DNA from: Pandoraea faecigallinarum
GTDB taxonomy: Bacteria; Pseudomonadota; Gammaproteobacteria; Burkholderiales; Burkholderiaceae
NCBI RefSeq assembly: GCF_001029105.3
Contig: NZ_CP011807.3
Coordinates: 2,294,001 to 2,358,000 of the forward strand
Direction of reading: 5' to 3'
DNA: 64,000 nt
The position numbers and the translations under genes were made by a program. Position 1 is the first letter of the stretch. Every line of letters starts with the position of its first letter. Below are positions 26,150 to 35,797 of this stretch, piece by piece. Under the pieces are notes generated by a model. It was not told the DNA's origin. It saw only the letters and a list, made by a program, of their open reading frames with translations, and did no database searches.

Positions 26150-27791
26150 GACAAGCGAAATCATTCGGTCCGGCGCCTGCCGCATCTACATTCCCCGCGA
26201 CTCGGCGGCGCTGGCGTTGGGCGCGGACCGGCTCGCGAGAGCGGTCGCGTCGGAGGCGGCCCGGCGCGGCATTGCCGTCGATATCGTTCGCAACGGTTCG
26301 CGCGGCCTGTTCTGGCTGGAGCCGCTGGTCGAAGTGCAGACACCCTCCGGGCGTATCGGTTACAGCAATGTGCAGGCGTCGCAGGTGAGCGCCATGTTCG
26401 ACAGCGGTTGGCCCGCGTGCGCGACGCAGGATGGCGAACGGCCCATGCCCGCGACCGATCCCGACGGCAGTTGGCAGGCCGGCATGCCCGCCTGTGTCGG
26501 CCGGGTGGACGCGATTCCGTACCTCGCGAAGCAACAGCGGCTCACGTTCGCGCGCATCGGTGTGACCGACCCGCTGGATCCCGTCGATTACGAAGCGCAT
26601 GGTGGTCTCGCCGGCCTGCGCGCCTGTCTCGCCCTCGACGCCGAAGCCGCGTGTCAGACTGTACTGGATTCGGGCCTTCGCGGACGTGGCGGCGCTGCCT
26701 TTCCCGCAGGCATCAAGTGGCGCACGGTCAGCCGCGCCGAAGCCAGACAGAAATACGTCGTCTGCAATGCGGACGAAGGCGACTCGGGCACATTCGCCGA
26801 CCGGCTCATCATGGAGAGCGACCCGTTCGTGCTGATCGAAGGCGTGGTCATCGCCGCGCTGAGCGTCGGCGCGACCGAGGGCATCGTCTATGTGCGCAGC
26901 GAATACCCGCATGCGATCGCCGCGCTGGAGGCGGCGATCGACGTGGCGCGCCGCGAGGGGTGGCTGGGGCCGGATGTCCTGGGTTCCGGGCGGTGCTGCG
27001 AGTTGCGTGTGGCGAAGGCGGCGGGCGCTTATATCTGCGGCGAAGAGACCGCGTTGCTCGAGAGCCTCGAAGGCAAGCGTGGCGTCGTTCGCGCGAAACC
27101 GCCGATTCCGGCGCTGTCCGGCCTCTTCGGCCAGCCGACGCTCATCAACAATGTGATTACGCTCGCGAGTGTGCCGTTCATCTTTGCGCATGGCGCACAG
27201 ACATATCGCGAGTTCGGCATGGGCCGCTCGCAAGGCACGCTGCCCGTGCAACTGGCGGGCAACATCCGTCGCGGCGGCCTGGTGGAGCTGGCTTTCGGCG
27301 TGACGTTGCGCACGTTGCTCGACGAGTTCGGCGGCGGCACGGCAAGCGGCCGTCCGGCGAAAGCCATACAGGTCGGCGGGCCGCTCGGGGCGTATCTGCC
27401 GCCCGCGCAATGGGATCTGCCGATGGACTACGAGGCATACGCTGCCGTGGGCGCGGTGGTCGGCCACGGCGGGGTCGTGGTGCACGACGACACCGCCGAC
27501 ATGGCGGGACTGGCGCGCTACGCCATGGCGTTTTGCGCACTCGAATCGTGCGGCAAATGTACGCCGTGCCGCATCGGTTCGACGCGGGGTGTCGAGGTGA
27601 TCGAGCGCATTCAGCGCGGGGATACGTCCTCGCGTCAGGTGAGGCTCCTGCACGACCTCTGCGAGACGATGGTCTCGGGTTCGCTCTGTGCGATGGGCGG
27701 CATGACGCCGTTCCCCGTGCGTTCCGCGCTCGAACACTTCCCGGCGGACTTCGGTCTGCCCGCCGGCGCGGGACGCTGCGAAGCCGCGTGA
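26142..27791 (+). CDS. fdsB: NAD+-dependent formate dehydrogenase beta subunit
   Basis: NuoF-like diaphorase subunit (549 aa) that binds FMN and NAD+ and reduces NAD+. The N-terminal ~130 residues are a thioredoxin-like 2Fe-2S-type region as in fused NuoEF-type subunits. The FMN/NADH core follows (GLRGRGGAAFPAGIKW, NADEGDSGTFADR, GAYICGEETALLESLEG). A 4Fe-4S site lies at ESCGKCTPCRIG. The ATG at 26142 overlaps the end of fdsG. It acts with FdsG and FdsA. Confidence 0.93.
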   Translation: MTETSEIIRSGACRIYIPRDSAALALGADRLARAVASEAARRGIAVDIVRNGSRGLFWLEPLVEVQTPSGRIGYSNVQASQVSAMFDSGWPACATQDGERPMPATDPDGSWQAGMPACVGRVDAIPYLAKQQRLTFARIGVTDPLDPVDYEAHGGLAGLRACLALDAEAACQTVLDSGLRGRGGAAFPAGIKWRTVSRAEARQKYVVCNADEGDSGTFADRLIMESDPFVLIEGVVIAALSVGATEGIVYVRSEYPHAIAALEAAIDVARREGWLGPDVLGSGRCCELRVAKAAGAYICGEETALLESLEGKRGVVRAKPPIPALSGLFGQPTLINNVITLASVPFIFAHGAQTYREFGMGRSQGTLPVQLAGNIRRGGLVELAFGVTLRTLLDEFGGGTASGRPAKAIQVGGPLGAYLPPAQWDLPMDYEAYAAVGAVVGHGGVVVHDDTADMAGLARYAMAFCALESCGKCTPCRIGSTRGVEVIERIQRGDTSSRQVRLLHDLCETMVSGSLCAMGGMTPFPVRSALEHFPADFGLPAGAGRCEAA

Positions 27792-27900
27792 GACCGGCGT
27801 GCCGGTTCGCCGCTGCGTCGCAAGGGGCAGCGCAGTAACACCATCGACATCGGTGAGAGCCGATACAGCCGATACATCGGACACGAACAGGAGGACGCAC

Positions 27901-30786
27901 ATGATCCATCCGAACTTGCAAGTTTCCCCGGGCCACGGTCCCGACATGGGCACGCCGCTGCGCACGAGCGAGGTGGACGTCACCCTGGAGATCGACGGCC
28001 AGACCGTGACGGTGCCGGCCGGCACGTCGATCATGCGTGCCGCGGCGGGCAATGACGTCAACATTCCCAAGCTGTGCGCCACCGACTCGCTCGAACCTTT
28101 CGGATCGTGCCGGCTGTGTCTGGTCGAGATCGAGGGGCGGCGCGGTTTCCCGGCGTCCTGTACAACGCCGGTCGAGCCGGGCATGAAAGTGCGCACGCAG
28201 TCGCCGAAGTTGCAGGATCTGCGGCGCAACGTGATGGAACTCTACATCTCCGACCACCCGCTCGACTGTCTGACGTGCGCGGCCAACGGTGACTGTGAAC
28301 TGCAGGACATGGCGGGCGTCACGGGCTTGCGCGAAGTGCGCTACGGCTTCGATGGCGCTAACCACGTCCATAGCGCGAAGGACGAGTCGAATCCGTACTT
28401 CACATATGACCCGTCCAAGTGCATCGTGTGCAACCGCTGTGTTCGTGCGTGCGAGGAGACGCAGGGGACGTTTGCGCTGACCATCTCCGGCCGCGGCTTC
28501 GAAGCGCGCGTCTCGCCCGGGCAGGATGAGCCGTTCATGGACTCGGAGTGCGTGTCGTGCGGCGCGTGCGTGGCGGCCTGTCCGACGGCGACGTTGCAGG
28601 AAAAAAGCATCGTCGAGATGGGGCAACCGGAGCATGCGGTGGTGACGACGTGCGCGTATTGCGGCGTCGGCTGCGCCTTCAAGGCGGAGATGAAGGGCGG
28701 CGAAGTCGTGCGCATGACGCCGTACAAGGACGGTCTTGCGAATGAGGGGCATGCGTGCGTCAAGGGGCGCTTTGCCTGGGGATACGCCACGCACAAGGAG
28801 CGCATCACCAAGCCGATGATTCGCAGCAAGATCACCGATCCGTGGCGTGAAGTGACGTGGGACGAGGCGCTGGACTATGCGGCGTCGGAGTTCCGGCGTA
28901 TTCAGGCGAGGTATGGTGTGGACGCCATCGGCGGCATTACGTCCTCGCGCTGCACGAACGAAGAGACGTATCTCGTGCAGAAGCTGGTGCGCGCCGCGTT
29001 CGGCAACAACAACGTCGATACCTGCGCGCGCGTGTGTCATTCGCCGACGGGGTACGGGCTCAAGCAGACGCTCGGCGAGTCCGCCGGAACGCAGACGTTC
29101 AAATCCATCGAGCATGCCGACGTTATTCTGGTGATGGGGGCGAACCCGTCGGACGGGCACCCCGTTTTTGCGTCACGGCTCAAGCGGCGGGTGCGTGAGG
29201 GCGCGAAGCTCATCGTGATCGACCCGCGCCGTATCGATATCGTCGACGGGCCGCACATCAAGGCGGCGTTCCACCTGCCATTGCGCCCCGGGACCAACGT
29301 GGCAATGGTCAATGCCCTCGCGCACGTGATCGTGACCGAAGGGCTGCTGGCCGAGTCGTTCATTGCCGAGCGCTGCGAAGACCGTGCGTTCGCGCAGTGG
29401 CGCGACTTCGTGGCGCTGGCGGAGAATTCGCCTGAAGCCGTGTCGGTCGTCACCGGCGTGCCGGCGGAACAGATTCGCGGCGCTGCGCGTCTGTATGCGA
29501 CCGGCGGCAACGCGGCGATCTATTACGGGCTGGGGGTCACGGAGCACGCGCAGGGGTCGACCACGGTGATGGGCATCGCAAACCTCGCGATGGCCACGGG
29601 CAACGTGGGGCGCGAAGGCGTGGGCGTGAATCCGCTGCGTGGACAGAACAACGTGCAGGGCTCGTGCGATATGGGGTCGTTCCCGCACGAACTGCCGGGC
29701 TACCGGCATGTGGCCGATACGCTGGTGCGCGAGGCGTTCGAGGCCGCCTGGGGCGTGACGTTGCAGGCCGAGCCGGGGCTGCGTATCCCGAACATGTTCG
29801 ACGCGGCGATTCACGGCAGCTTCAAGGGCCTCTACTGTCAGGGCGAGGACATTGTGCAGTCCGACCCCAACACGCAGCACGTGGCTGCCGCCATGGAGGC
29901 GATGGAGTGCATCGTCGTGCAGGACATCTTCCTGAACGAGACTGCCAAGTATGCTCACGTGCTGCTGCCGGGCACGACCTTCCTCGAAAAAGACGGCACG
30001 TTCACGAATGCCGAGCGCCGTATCTCGCGCGTGCGCCGCGTCATGGCGCCGCTGCCGGGCATGGCCGACTGGGAAGTGACGATTGCGCTGGCCAGCCGGC
30101 TGGGCTACGAGATGCCGTACTCGCATCCGTCGCAGATCATGGACGAAATCGCGCGGCTCACGCCGACTTTCCGTGGGGTGAGCTATAAGCGGCTGGACGA
30201 GGCGGGCAGTCTGCAATGGCCTTGCAACGACGAGGCCCCCGACGGTACGCCGATCATGCACGTCGACAGTTTTGTTCGTGGCAAGGGGCGTTTCATCATT
30301 ACGCGCTACGTGCCGACGGACGAAAAGGTCACGCCGCGTTACCCACTGCTGCTCACCACGGGGCGTATCCTCTCGCAATACAATGTCGGAGCGCAGACGC
30401 GTCGCACGCACAACGTCCATTGGCACGACGAAGACCGGCTCGAAATCCACCCGCACGATGCGCAGGAGCGCGGCATCAAGGACAACGATTGGGTCGGCAT
30501 CCGCAGCCGGGCAGGGGAGACGGTGCTGCGTGCGCTCATCAGTGACCGTATGCAGCCGGGCGTGGTGTACACGACGTTTCACTTCCCGGAATCGGGCGCG
30601 AATGTCATCACGACGGATAACTCGGACTGGGCGACCAACTGTCCGGAATACAAGGTAACGGCAGTGCAGGTCTTGCCGGTGGCGCAACCTTCGGCATGGC
30701 AGGACAAGTATTCGAAATTCAACCGCACGCAGCTCGAATTGCTCGATGCGGCCCGCAACCCCGCCGAGCCCGTGCCGGCCAGGTAG
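27901..30786 (+). CDS. fdsA: NAD+-dependent formate dehydrogenase alpha subunit (Mo-bis-MGD catalytic)
   Basis: Catalytic subunit (961 aa) oxidising formate to CO2 in the cytoplasm. The order is NuoG-like: an N-terminal 2Fe-2S ferredoxin domain (CATDSLEPFGSCRLC), a His-Cys 4Fe-4S segment (HPLDCLTC.ANGDCELQ), two 4Fe-4S clusters (CIVCNRCVRAC, CVSCGACVAAC) and a further 4Fe-4S site (CAYCGVGC). The molybdopterin domain follows. The Mo ligand is Cys379 in CARVCHSPTG, so it is a cysteine rather than a selenocysteine enzyme. ATG 27901 follows AGGAGG. The operon makes this an O2-tolerant soluble FDH; tungsten use cannot be excluded. Confidence 0.95.
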   Translation: MIHPNLQVSPGHGPDMGTPLRTSEVDVTLEIDGQTVTVPAGTSIMRAAAGNDVNIPKLCATDSLEPFGSCRLCLVEIEGRRGFPASCTTPVEPGMKVRTQSPKLQDLRRNVMELYISDHPLDCLTCAANGDCELQDMAGVTGLREVRYGFDGANHVHSAKDESNPYFTYDPSKCIVCNRCVRACEETQGTFALTISGRGFEARVSPGQDEPFMDSECVSCGACVAACPTATLQEKSIVEMGQPEHAVVTTCAYCGVGCAFKAEMKGGEVVRMTPYKDGLANEGHACVKGRFAWGYATHKERITKPMIRSKITDPWREVTWDEALDYAASEFRRIQARYGVDAIGGITSSRCTNEETYLVQKLVRAAFGNNNVDTCARVCHSPTGYGLKQTLGESAGTQTFKSIEHADVILVMGANPSDGHPVFASRLKRRVREGAKLIVIDPRRIDIVDGPHIKAAFHLPLRPGTNVAMVNALAHVIVTEGLLAESFIAERCEDRAFAQWRDFVALAENSPEAVSVVTGVPAEQIRGAARLYATGGNAAIYYGLGVTEHAQGSTTVMGIANLAMATGNVGREGVGVNPLRGQNNVQGSCDMGSFPHELPGYRHVADTLVREAFEAAWGVTLQAEPGLRIPNMFDAAIHGSFKGLYCQGEDIVQSDPNTQHVAAAMEAMECIVVQDIFLNETAKYAHVLLPGTTFLEKDGTFTNAERRISRVRRVMAPLPGMADWEVTIALASRLGYEMPYSHPSQIMDEIARLTPTFRGVSYKRLDEAGSLQWPCNDEAPDGTPIMHVDSFVRGKGRFIITRYVPTDEKVTPRYPLLLTTGRILSQYNVGAQTRRTHNVHWHDEDRLEIHPHDAQERGIKDNDWVGIRSRAGETVLRALISDRMQPGVVYTTFHFPESGANVITTDNSDWATNCPEYKVTAVQVLPVAQPSAWQDKYSKFNRTQLELLDAARNPAEPVPAR

Positions 30787-30826
30787 GGGAGCGAACATGC
30801 GAATGAAGTGGAGTTAGCGTTAGACG

Positions 30827-31810
30827 ATGTCCAACCCTTTACGTGAATTGACGGGCGCGGGCGGTGCCGGCGGTCAGGCCGGCCCCCGCAATGGTCGCGC
30901 GGCTCGTGACGGTCGTGATCGCCCCGATCGTTCGGGCGAGGGCGACCCTGACAGTGGCGTGGCGGCGCCCGTTTGCGATGTGGCGCCTGCCGCCATCGAC
31001 CCGGAGAGCCTGTCGCCGCACGCGGCGTTCGCGGTGCGGCGCTTCCGTCAGGGGGCATGGCAGCAGGCCGGGGATGAGTTGGCCGAGGAAGTGCCTGTCG
31101 CCCTGGAGTTCAACGGCATCTCCCACGTGGTGATGCTGGCGACGCCCGCCGACATCGAAGATTTCGCGCTCGGCTTCGCGCTGTCGGAGGGCATTCTGAA
31201 CGACCGACGCGAGTGTTACGGGATCGACGTCTCGGCGACGTCGCTGGGCATTACCGCTCATCTCGAAATCGCTTCGCGGGCGTTCGCCGGGCTCAAGGAA
31301 CGGCGCCGTAACCTCACGGGGCGTACCGGCTGCGGACTCTGCGGCACGGAGAGTCTCGATCAGGTCTTGCGTGCTCTGCCGTCGGCCGGGGAGCCGCTGC
31401 GTGTCACGCACGCCGCATTGGCGGCAGCCCATGCCGGTCTGGCCGCGCATCAGCCGCTCAACGGCGTGACGGGCGCGGTCCATGGCGCTGCGTGGTGTTC
31501 GCCACAGGGCGAAATCCTGTGTCTTCGCGAGGACGTCGGCCGTCATAACGCACTCGACAAACTCATCGGCGCATTGGCGCGCGAGGGGCAGGGGTTCGAG
31601 CGCGGCTTCGTGCTCATGACGAGCCGTGCGAGCGTCGAAATCGTGCAGAAGGCGGCGCAGGTCGGTATCCCGATGGTCGCGGCCGTCTCCGCGGCGACGG
31701 CATTGGCGGTGCGCACTGCCGAGGCTGCGGGCGTAGCGCTGGTGGGCTTCGTGCGCGGCGAGCAGTGCGTCATTTACACAGGCGGGGCGGCGCTCGACGC
31801 GCACGTCTGA
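30827..31810 (+). CDS. fdhD: formate dehydrogenase accessory sulfurtransferase
   Basis: FdhD (FdsC) protein of 327 aa that delivers sulfur from a cysteine desulfurase to the Mo cofactor, needed for FDH activity. The essential CxxC is Cys169/Cys172 in GRTGCGLCGTESL. Further conserved blocks are present (EDVGRHNALDK, LMTSRASVEIVQKAA, VGFVRGEQCVIYTG). The N-terminal ~55 residues are Gly/Arg/Asp-rich and longer than in E. coli FdhD. The ATG at 30827 follows the fdsA stop by 40 nt. Confidence 0.93.
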   Translation: MSNPLRELTGAGGAGGQAGPRNGRAARDGRDRPDRSGEGDPDSGVAAPVCDVAPAAIDPESLSPHAAFAVRRFRQGAWQQAGDELAEEVPVALEFNGISHVVMLATPADIEDFALGFALSEGILNDRRECYGIDVSATSLGITAHLEIASRAFAGLKERRRNLTGRTGCGLCGTESLDQVLRALPSAGEPLRVTHAALAAAHAGLAAHQPLNGVTGAVHGAAWCSPQGEILCLREDVGRHNALDKLIGALAREGQGFERGFVLMTSRASVEIVQKAAQVGIPMVAAVSAATALAVRTAEAAGVALVGFVRGEQCVIYTGGAALDAHV

Positions 31811-31844
31811 CGGCCCATTACATGCAGTGGCGGGAGATTCTTCG

Positions 31845-32078
31845 ATGGACAGTAACAATCTCGTGCGGATGGCGAATCGCATCGCGGATTTCTTCGAATC
31901 GTTGCCCGATCGTGAGGAGGCGCTGGGAGAAATCGCCACGCATCTCCACAAGTTCTGGGATCCGCGCATGCGCATCCAGATTCTGGTCCTTGCCGACACG
32001 CCGGCCGCCGGCGAGATGCACGCGCTGGTGCGAGATGCGCTCGCGCGCCACCGCGCGCGACTCACGCCCGCGACCTGA
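31845..32078 (+). CDS. fdsD: formate dehydrogenase delta subunit
   Basis: Small protein of 77 aa (MDSNNLVRMANRIADFFESLPDREEALGEIATHLHKFWDPRM...) matching FdsD, a chaperone-like factor for assembly of the FDH complex. The conserved pattern is RMANQIA.FF...P..EA...IA.H...FWDPRMR. ATG 31845 follows GGGAGA; an in-frame GTG six codons upstream is less likely. It closes the operon. Confidence 0.9.
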   Translation: MDSNNLVRMANRIADFFESLPDREEALGEIATHLHKFWDPRMRIQILVLADTPAAGEMHALVRDALARHRARLTPAT

Positions 32079-32133
32079 TTCGCTGCGGGTGACGGTTCCC
32101 ACGGGTGTATCGCCAACGGATACGGTGGAGGGC

Positions 32134-32169
32134 GTAGGGGACGTAGGGGACGTAGGGGACGTAGGGGCG
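32134..32169 (+). repeat. 9-bp tandem repeat (GTAGGGGAC)
   Basis: Three perfect GTAGGGGAC units (32134-32160) and a fourth imperfect unit to 32169, flanked by further GCGTAGGG pieces to 32179. It sits 56 nt after the fdsD stop in the non-coding space before the next gene. Confidence 0.9.
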
Positions 32170-32226
32170 GGCGTAGGGAGTACGGGCCGGTGTTGCCGCC
32201 AAGGTACGCTGCTCGCGGTATAGTAG

Positions 32227-32526
<300 letters not shown>

Positions 32527-32581
32527 GTTCGCGGCGGGATGCCGGCAGATGGGGTTGCGATGCGTCCGGATTTTGCTCGCA

Positions 32582-32652
32582 GGCCCGTCCGGCGGGGCCT
32601 TCGTCGAAAAATATATCTCCGGTCCGGCGAGGGTTCGCCGCCCGGACGGGCC
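32582..32652 (+). ncRNA. structured element, possible small RNA or leader
   Basis: An 11-bp perfect inverted repeat, GGCCCGTCCGG (32582-32592) and CCGGACGGGCC (32642-32652), encloses a second stem CGGCGA/TCGCCG and an AT-rich bulge (AAAAATATAT). It lies between two small genes and would fold as a long stem-loop. A further 6-bp hairpin (GCCTGA/TCAGGC) follows near 32676-32692, just before the next gene. The RNA identity is only a proposal. Confidence 0.35.
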
Positions 32653-32708
32653 GAATTCGTGGCAAAATGCCGCGCCTGACTCTCTCAGGCTGGGACTGTA
32701 GGAAATAA

Positions 32709-33101
32709 ATGGCGGCAGGTACGGTTAAAAAAGTTCGACGCTACGCGCTGGAAACCATCGACGTGATGGGACAGAGCGGGCTTGGCGTCGTCGAGCGCCC
32801 CGACGGGCGTTTCGTCATGTATCCGGAATATTGGACGCAGACGCAGGCGCTCAGCCAGAAAATGCGCACGCTTTACCGCCGTAACTGCCAGCTTGAATAC
32901 CAGTTGGCAAAGCTCACGCGTGAACTCGACCGTCTGCGCAGCGTGGTCGACACGCCACGTCCCGCCGGCAATCCCCAGGCTTCGCTTCCCGGCACCGACG
33001 TGCCCCAGCCCGAGGCGCAGCTGGATCGCAAGTCCGCCTCCGCGGCTGTGTCCGCAGCCGTGTCCGATTTACCGCCCCGACGACGTAAGCGCGCCGCCTG
33101 A
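32709..33101 (+). CDS. small protein of unknown function
   Basis: A 130-aa basic protein (MAAGTVKKVRRYALETIDVMGQSGLGVVERPDGRFVMYPEYW). Residues ~45-78 look like a short coiled coil (TQALSQKMRTLYRRNCQLEYQLAKLTRELDRLRS). The tail is Ala/Ser-rich and ends in an Arg/Lys cluster (PPRRRKRAA), possibly nucleic-acid binding. ATG 32709 follows TAGGAAATAA. I do not recognise a family. Confidence 0.7.
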   Translation: MAAGTVKKVRRYALETIDVMGQSGLGVVERPDGRFVMYPEYWTQTQALSQKMRTLYRRNCQLEYQLAKLTRELDRLRSVVDTPRPAGNPQASLPGTDVPQPEAQLDRKSASAAVSAAVSDLPPRRRKRAA

Positions 33102-33230
33102 GCGCCATTGCCGAGACAGGGTGTTTGTCGTGTCCCGCTCCGGCCATGCTCCGCAAGTCCTCCCGATTCACCCGGTTACATTAGCGAATCCCCCTTAACA
33201 GCCAGCTTTCCGCCTGCTTCGCCGACCATC

Positions 33231-33992
33231 ATGGCGCTTACCGCATCGCAACTCGAAACCTTCCGTAACGACGGTTACCTGATTCTCCCGCGCTATGTGG
33301 CGCAGGCCGACTGCGAGGCGATTCTGGCAGACGCGCGAACCCAGCTGGCGGCGGCGACGCCGCCTCTGGAGTTTGAAGCCGACGTCGGCTACGAAGGTGC
33401 GCCGCGCTCACGCGATGCCGTGGGCGGTCAGACGGTGCGCCGCCTGCTCAAGGCCTACGACCGTGGCGAGGCGCTGCGCCGCTGGGCAACGCGCCGGGAC
33501 TTGATCGAATCGCTTGCCCAGATTTTCGGCGAGGATGTCGTGCTGACGCTCGCGCACCACAACTGCGTGATGACCAAGCACCCGCACTTCGGCACAGCCA
33601 CAGGCTGGCATCGGGACATCCGTTATTGGTCGTTCCCCGACAATTCGTTGGTTTCGGTCTGGCTCGCGTTGGGCCCGGAAACACGTGCCAATGGGGCGCT
33701 TCGTTTCATCCCCGGATCACACCGCGAACATCTGGAGCCCCATCAGCTCGATTCGTTGGATTTTCTGCGTCCCGACGAACCCGACAATCAGACGCTCGTC
33801 GCGCGCGGCAAGCAGGTCGAACTGGCGCAGGGCGATGTGGTGCTGTTTCACAGCGGACTGTTCCATGCGGCCGGTCGCAATGAGGGCGATGCCACGAAGT
33901 TCTCAGTGGTCTTTGCTTATCGGGGCAAATCCAACCCGCCTACGCCGGGGTCGCGTTCGGCATCCGCCGGCGAGGTCGACCTCGGCCATTGA
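33231..33992 (+). CDS. phytanoyl-CoA dioxygenase (PhyH)-family protein
   Basis: Fe(II)/2-oxoglutarate dioxygenase-like protein of 253 aa. The facial triad is visible as His127 and Asp129 in TGWHRDIRYW and His212 in HSGLFHAAGRN. Arg231 in FSVVFAYR is a candidate 2-oxoglutarate ligand. The N-terminus FRNDGYLILPRYV is typical of PhyH proteins. The start ATG 33231 gives the family length; a longer frame upstream lacks conservation. The substrate is unknown, as bacterial PhyH members hydroxylate many small molecules. Confidence 0.85.
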   Translation: MALTASQLETFRNDGYLILPRYVAQADCEAILADARTQLAAATPPLEFEADVGYEGAPRSRDAVGGQTVRRLLKAYDRGEALRRWATRRDLIESLAQIFGEDVVLTLAHHNCVMTKHPHFGTATGWHRDIRYWSFPDNSLVSVWLALGPETRANGALRFIPGSHREHLEPHQLDSLDFLRPDEPDNQTLVARGKQVELAQGDVVLFHSGLFHAAGRNEGDATKFSVVFAYRGKSNPPTPGSRSASAGEVDLGH

Positions 33993-34304
33993 GACGCCGG
34001 TGCGCGTCAGGCATCGCAATTTCTTGTGCCGCGCGCGAGGCAGCGAAACATCCGGCGCCGCCTGCCTTTCGTCGCTTTCGCGCTCTGATTTGGGTGCTTT
34101 CCTAAAGCGGAAAGCATCTTTTCCCGCGTAGACTCTCCGGCCACCCTTGTGGTGTCTTGCGCTGGCGCATGTGTGCCCCATCGGCGTGCCGTCGATGCCG
34201 GGCCGCGCCGGTAATCTGCCTGACGCCATTCCATGAACAAGCGATGTCACACCCGAACGGATGCCTTGCCGTTGGGTGTGTGCGTCCGTTTTCGGAGGAG
34301 ACAC
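33993..34304. other. leader/intergenic region of the NSS transporter with a hairpin
   Basis: A 312-nt gap. Its notable part is a hairpin at 34248-34280: CACACCC(G)AACGG pairs with CCGTTGGGTGTG around an 8-nt loop, giving 12 bp with one bulge. It is followed by a small CCG-TTTT-CGG stem and the ribosome binding site GGAGGAG (34294-34300). A regulatory leader is possible; no known riboswitch core was recognised. Confidence 0.4.
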
Positions 34305-35693
34305 GTGTCCCGTTTACCCATCACCCCCGCTGCATCCTCCGCGTTGCCCGCCGCCACGGCCACGCCCGGCAATGCGAGTCGAGCCACCTGGGGCTCGCGG
34401 CTGGGGTTCGTTCTCGCTGCCGCCGGCTCTGCGGTCGGTCTGGGGGCGGTATGGAAATTCCCCTACGTGGTCGGCGAACACGGCGGCGGTGCCTTCCTCG
34501 CCGTGTATCTGGGCTGCGTGCTGACGCTGGGCGTCGCCTTGTTGCTGGCGGAAATGACGATCGGTCGCCTTACTGGCCAGTCCATTACGACAGCGTTGCG
34601 CACGTTGGGCGGGCGCGGCTGGGCGTGGGTCGGCCGTATTGCCACGTTCAATGCTTTTGCGATCCTGTCGTTTTATGTGGTCGTCGGCGGCTGGACGGTC
34701 GCCTACGTGTTACGTGCCCTTACAGGGTCTGTGCTGGCCAACGACACGGCCCGTCTGGTTGGCGAGTTTTCCGCGTTCACCGCGAATCCGGCGGCGTCGC
34801 TCGCAAGCATGGGCGCGTTTCTCGGACTGACGGCGCTCATCGTGGCCGCCGGCGTGCAAAAGGGCATCGAACGCGCGGGCAAGTGGCTCATGCCGGCGCT
34901 GTTCTTCCTGATGCTGCTCGTCATCGCACGGGCGCTCACGTTGCCGGGCGCGATGGCCGGCGTTGCGTGGTTCCTCACGCCTGACCTTTCGGTCATTTCA
35001 GGCGACACCCTGCTCGAAGCGCTGGGGCTGGCGTTCTTCTCGTTGTCGCTGGGCGCCGGCATGATCGTGGTCTACGGCTCCTATCTGCCCAAGGATGCAC
35101 GACTGGCCGGCTCCGCCGTCTGGGTGGCGACGCTCGCTACGCTGGCGTGCTTTCTCGCCGGCCTGATGATTCTTCCCGCGGTCTTCGCCTTCGGGGTCAC
35201 CCCCAACGCGGGGCCCGGCCTGACCTTCATCACGATGCCCGCGATCTTTGCGCAGATGCCGTTCGGCCATGCCATCGCCGTCGCGTTCTTCCTGTTGCTG
35301 CTGTTTGCAGCGCTCACGTCGGCTGTCTCCCTGTTCGAGCCGGTCACGGCGTTTCTGATCGACGAATATCGGTGGCGCCGCGCGCCGGCCGTCATCGCCG
35401 TGTTTGCCGCCACCTTCTTTTTCGGCGCGCCTGCGGCGTTGTCCTTCGGCATCTGGTCGGATGTGCGAATTTTCGATCGGACGATTTTCGATCTGATGGA
35501 CTACGTGACCGTCAATCTGTTAATGCCGGTCGGCGGTTTATGCGTGGCTTTCTTTGTCGGTGCGCGCATCTGGCCGACGGCGCGCGCCGTGCTGGAAGGT
35601 TCGCGTGCGCAATGGTTCGTGCCGCTCTGGCGTTTGTTGCTGCTGGTGCTCACGCCGATCGCCATCTTCGGTGTCTGGTATCAGAGTCTCTGA
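34305..35693 (+). CDS. NSS-family sodium-dependent transporter
   Basis: Inner-membrane sodium:neurotransmitter-symporter family protein of 462 aa. GTG 34305 is the best start because it follows GGAGGAG; an ATG 24 codons upstream lies in the hairpin. The TM1 motif GSRLGFVLAAAGSAVGLGAVWKFPYV with the break GSAVGLGAVWKFP is the hallmark of the family's Na+/substrate site. About 11-12 helices follow, close in length to MhsT/Tyt1-type amino-acid carriers. The likely substrate is a hydrophobic or aromatic amino acid, by family only. Confidence 0.9.
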   Translation: MSRLPITPAASSALPAATATPGNASRATWGSRLGFVLAAAGSAVGLGAVWKFPYVVGEHGGGAFLAVYLGCVLTLGVALLLAEMTIGRLTGQSITTALRTLGGRGWAWVGRIATFNAFAILSFYVVVGGWTVAYVLRALTGSVLANDTARLVGEFSAFTANPAASLASMGAFLGLTALIVAAGVQKGIERAGKWLMPALFFLMLLVIARALTLPGAMAGVAWFLTPDLSVISGDTLLEALGLAFFSLSLGAGMIVVYGSYLPKDARLAGSAVWVATLATLACFLAGLMILPAVFAFGVTPNAGPGLTFITMPAIFAQMPFGHAIAVAFFLLLLFAALTSAVSLFEPVTAFLIDEYRWRRAPAVIAVFAATFFFGAPAALSFGIWSDVRIFDRTIFDLMDYVTVNLLMPVGGLCVAFFVGARIWPTARAVLEGSRAQWFVPLWRLLLLVLTPIAIFGVWYQSL

Positions 35694-35797
35694 TGCGTTG
35701 AGTCCGCGAGGCCGGCCTCGCATCGCGTCGAGGTCGTGCCAAGGTTGCGCCAGAGCAGCGCGCCGAGAGAGGTTCGCCGTCGACGTGCCCGACCGGC

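Noticed and set aside
32134..32169. CRISPR-like repeat array
   Set aside because: The units are only 9 bp, contiguous and without spacers.
33993..34304. Glycine-type riboswitch upstream of the NSS transporter
   Set aside because: No conserved riboswitch core was recognisable; only a generic hairpin is seen.
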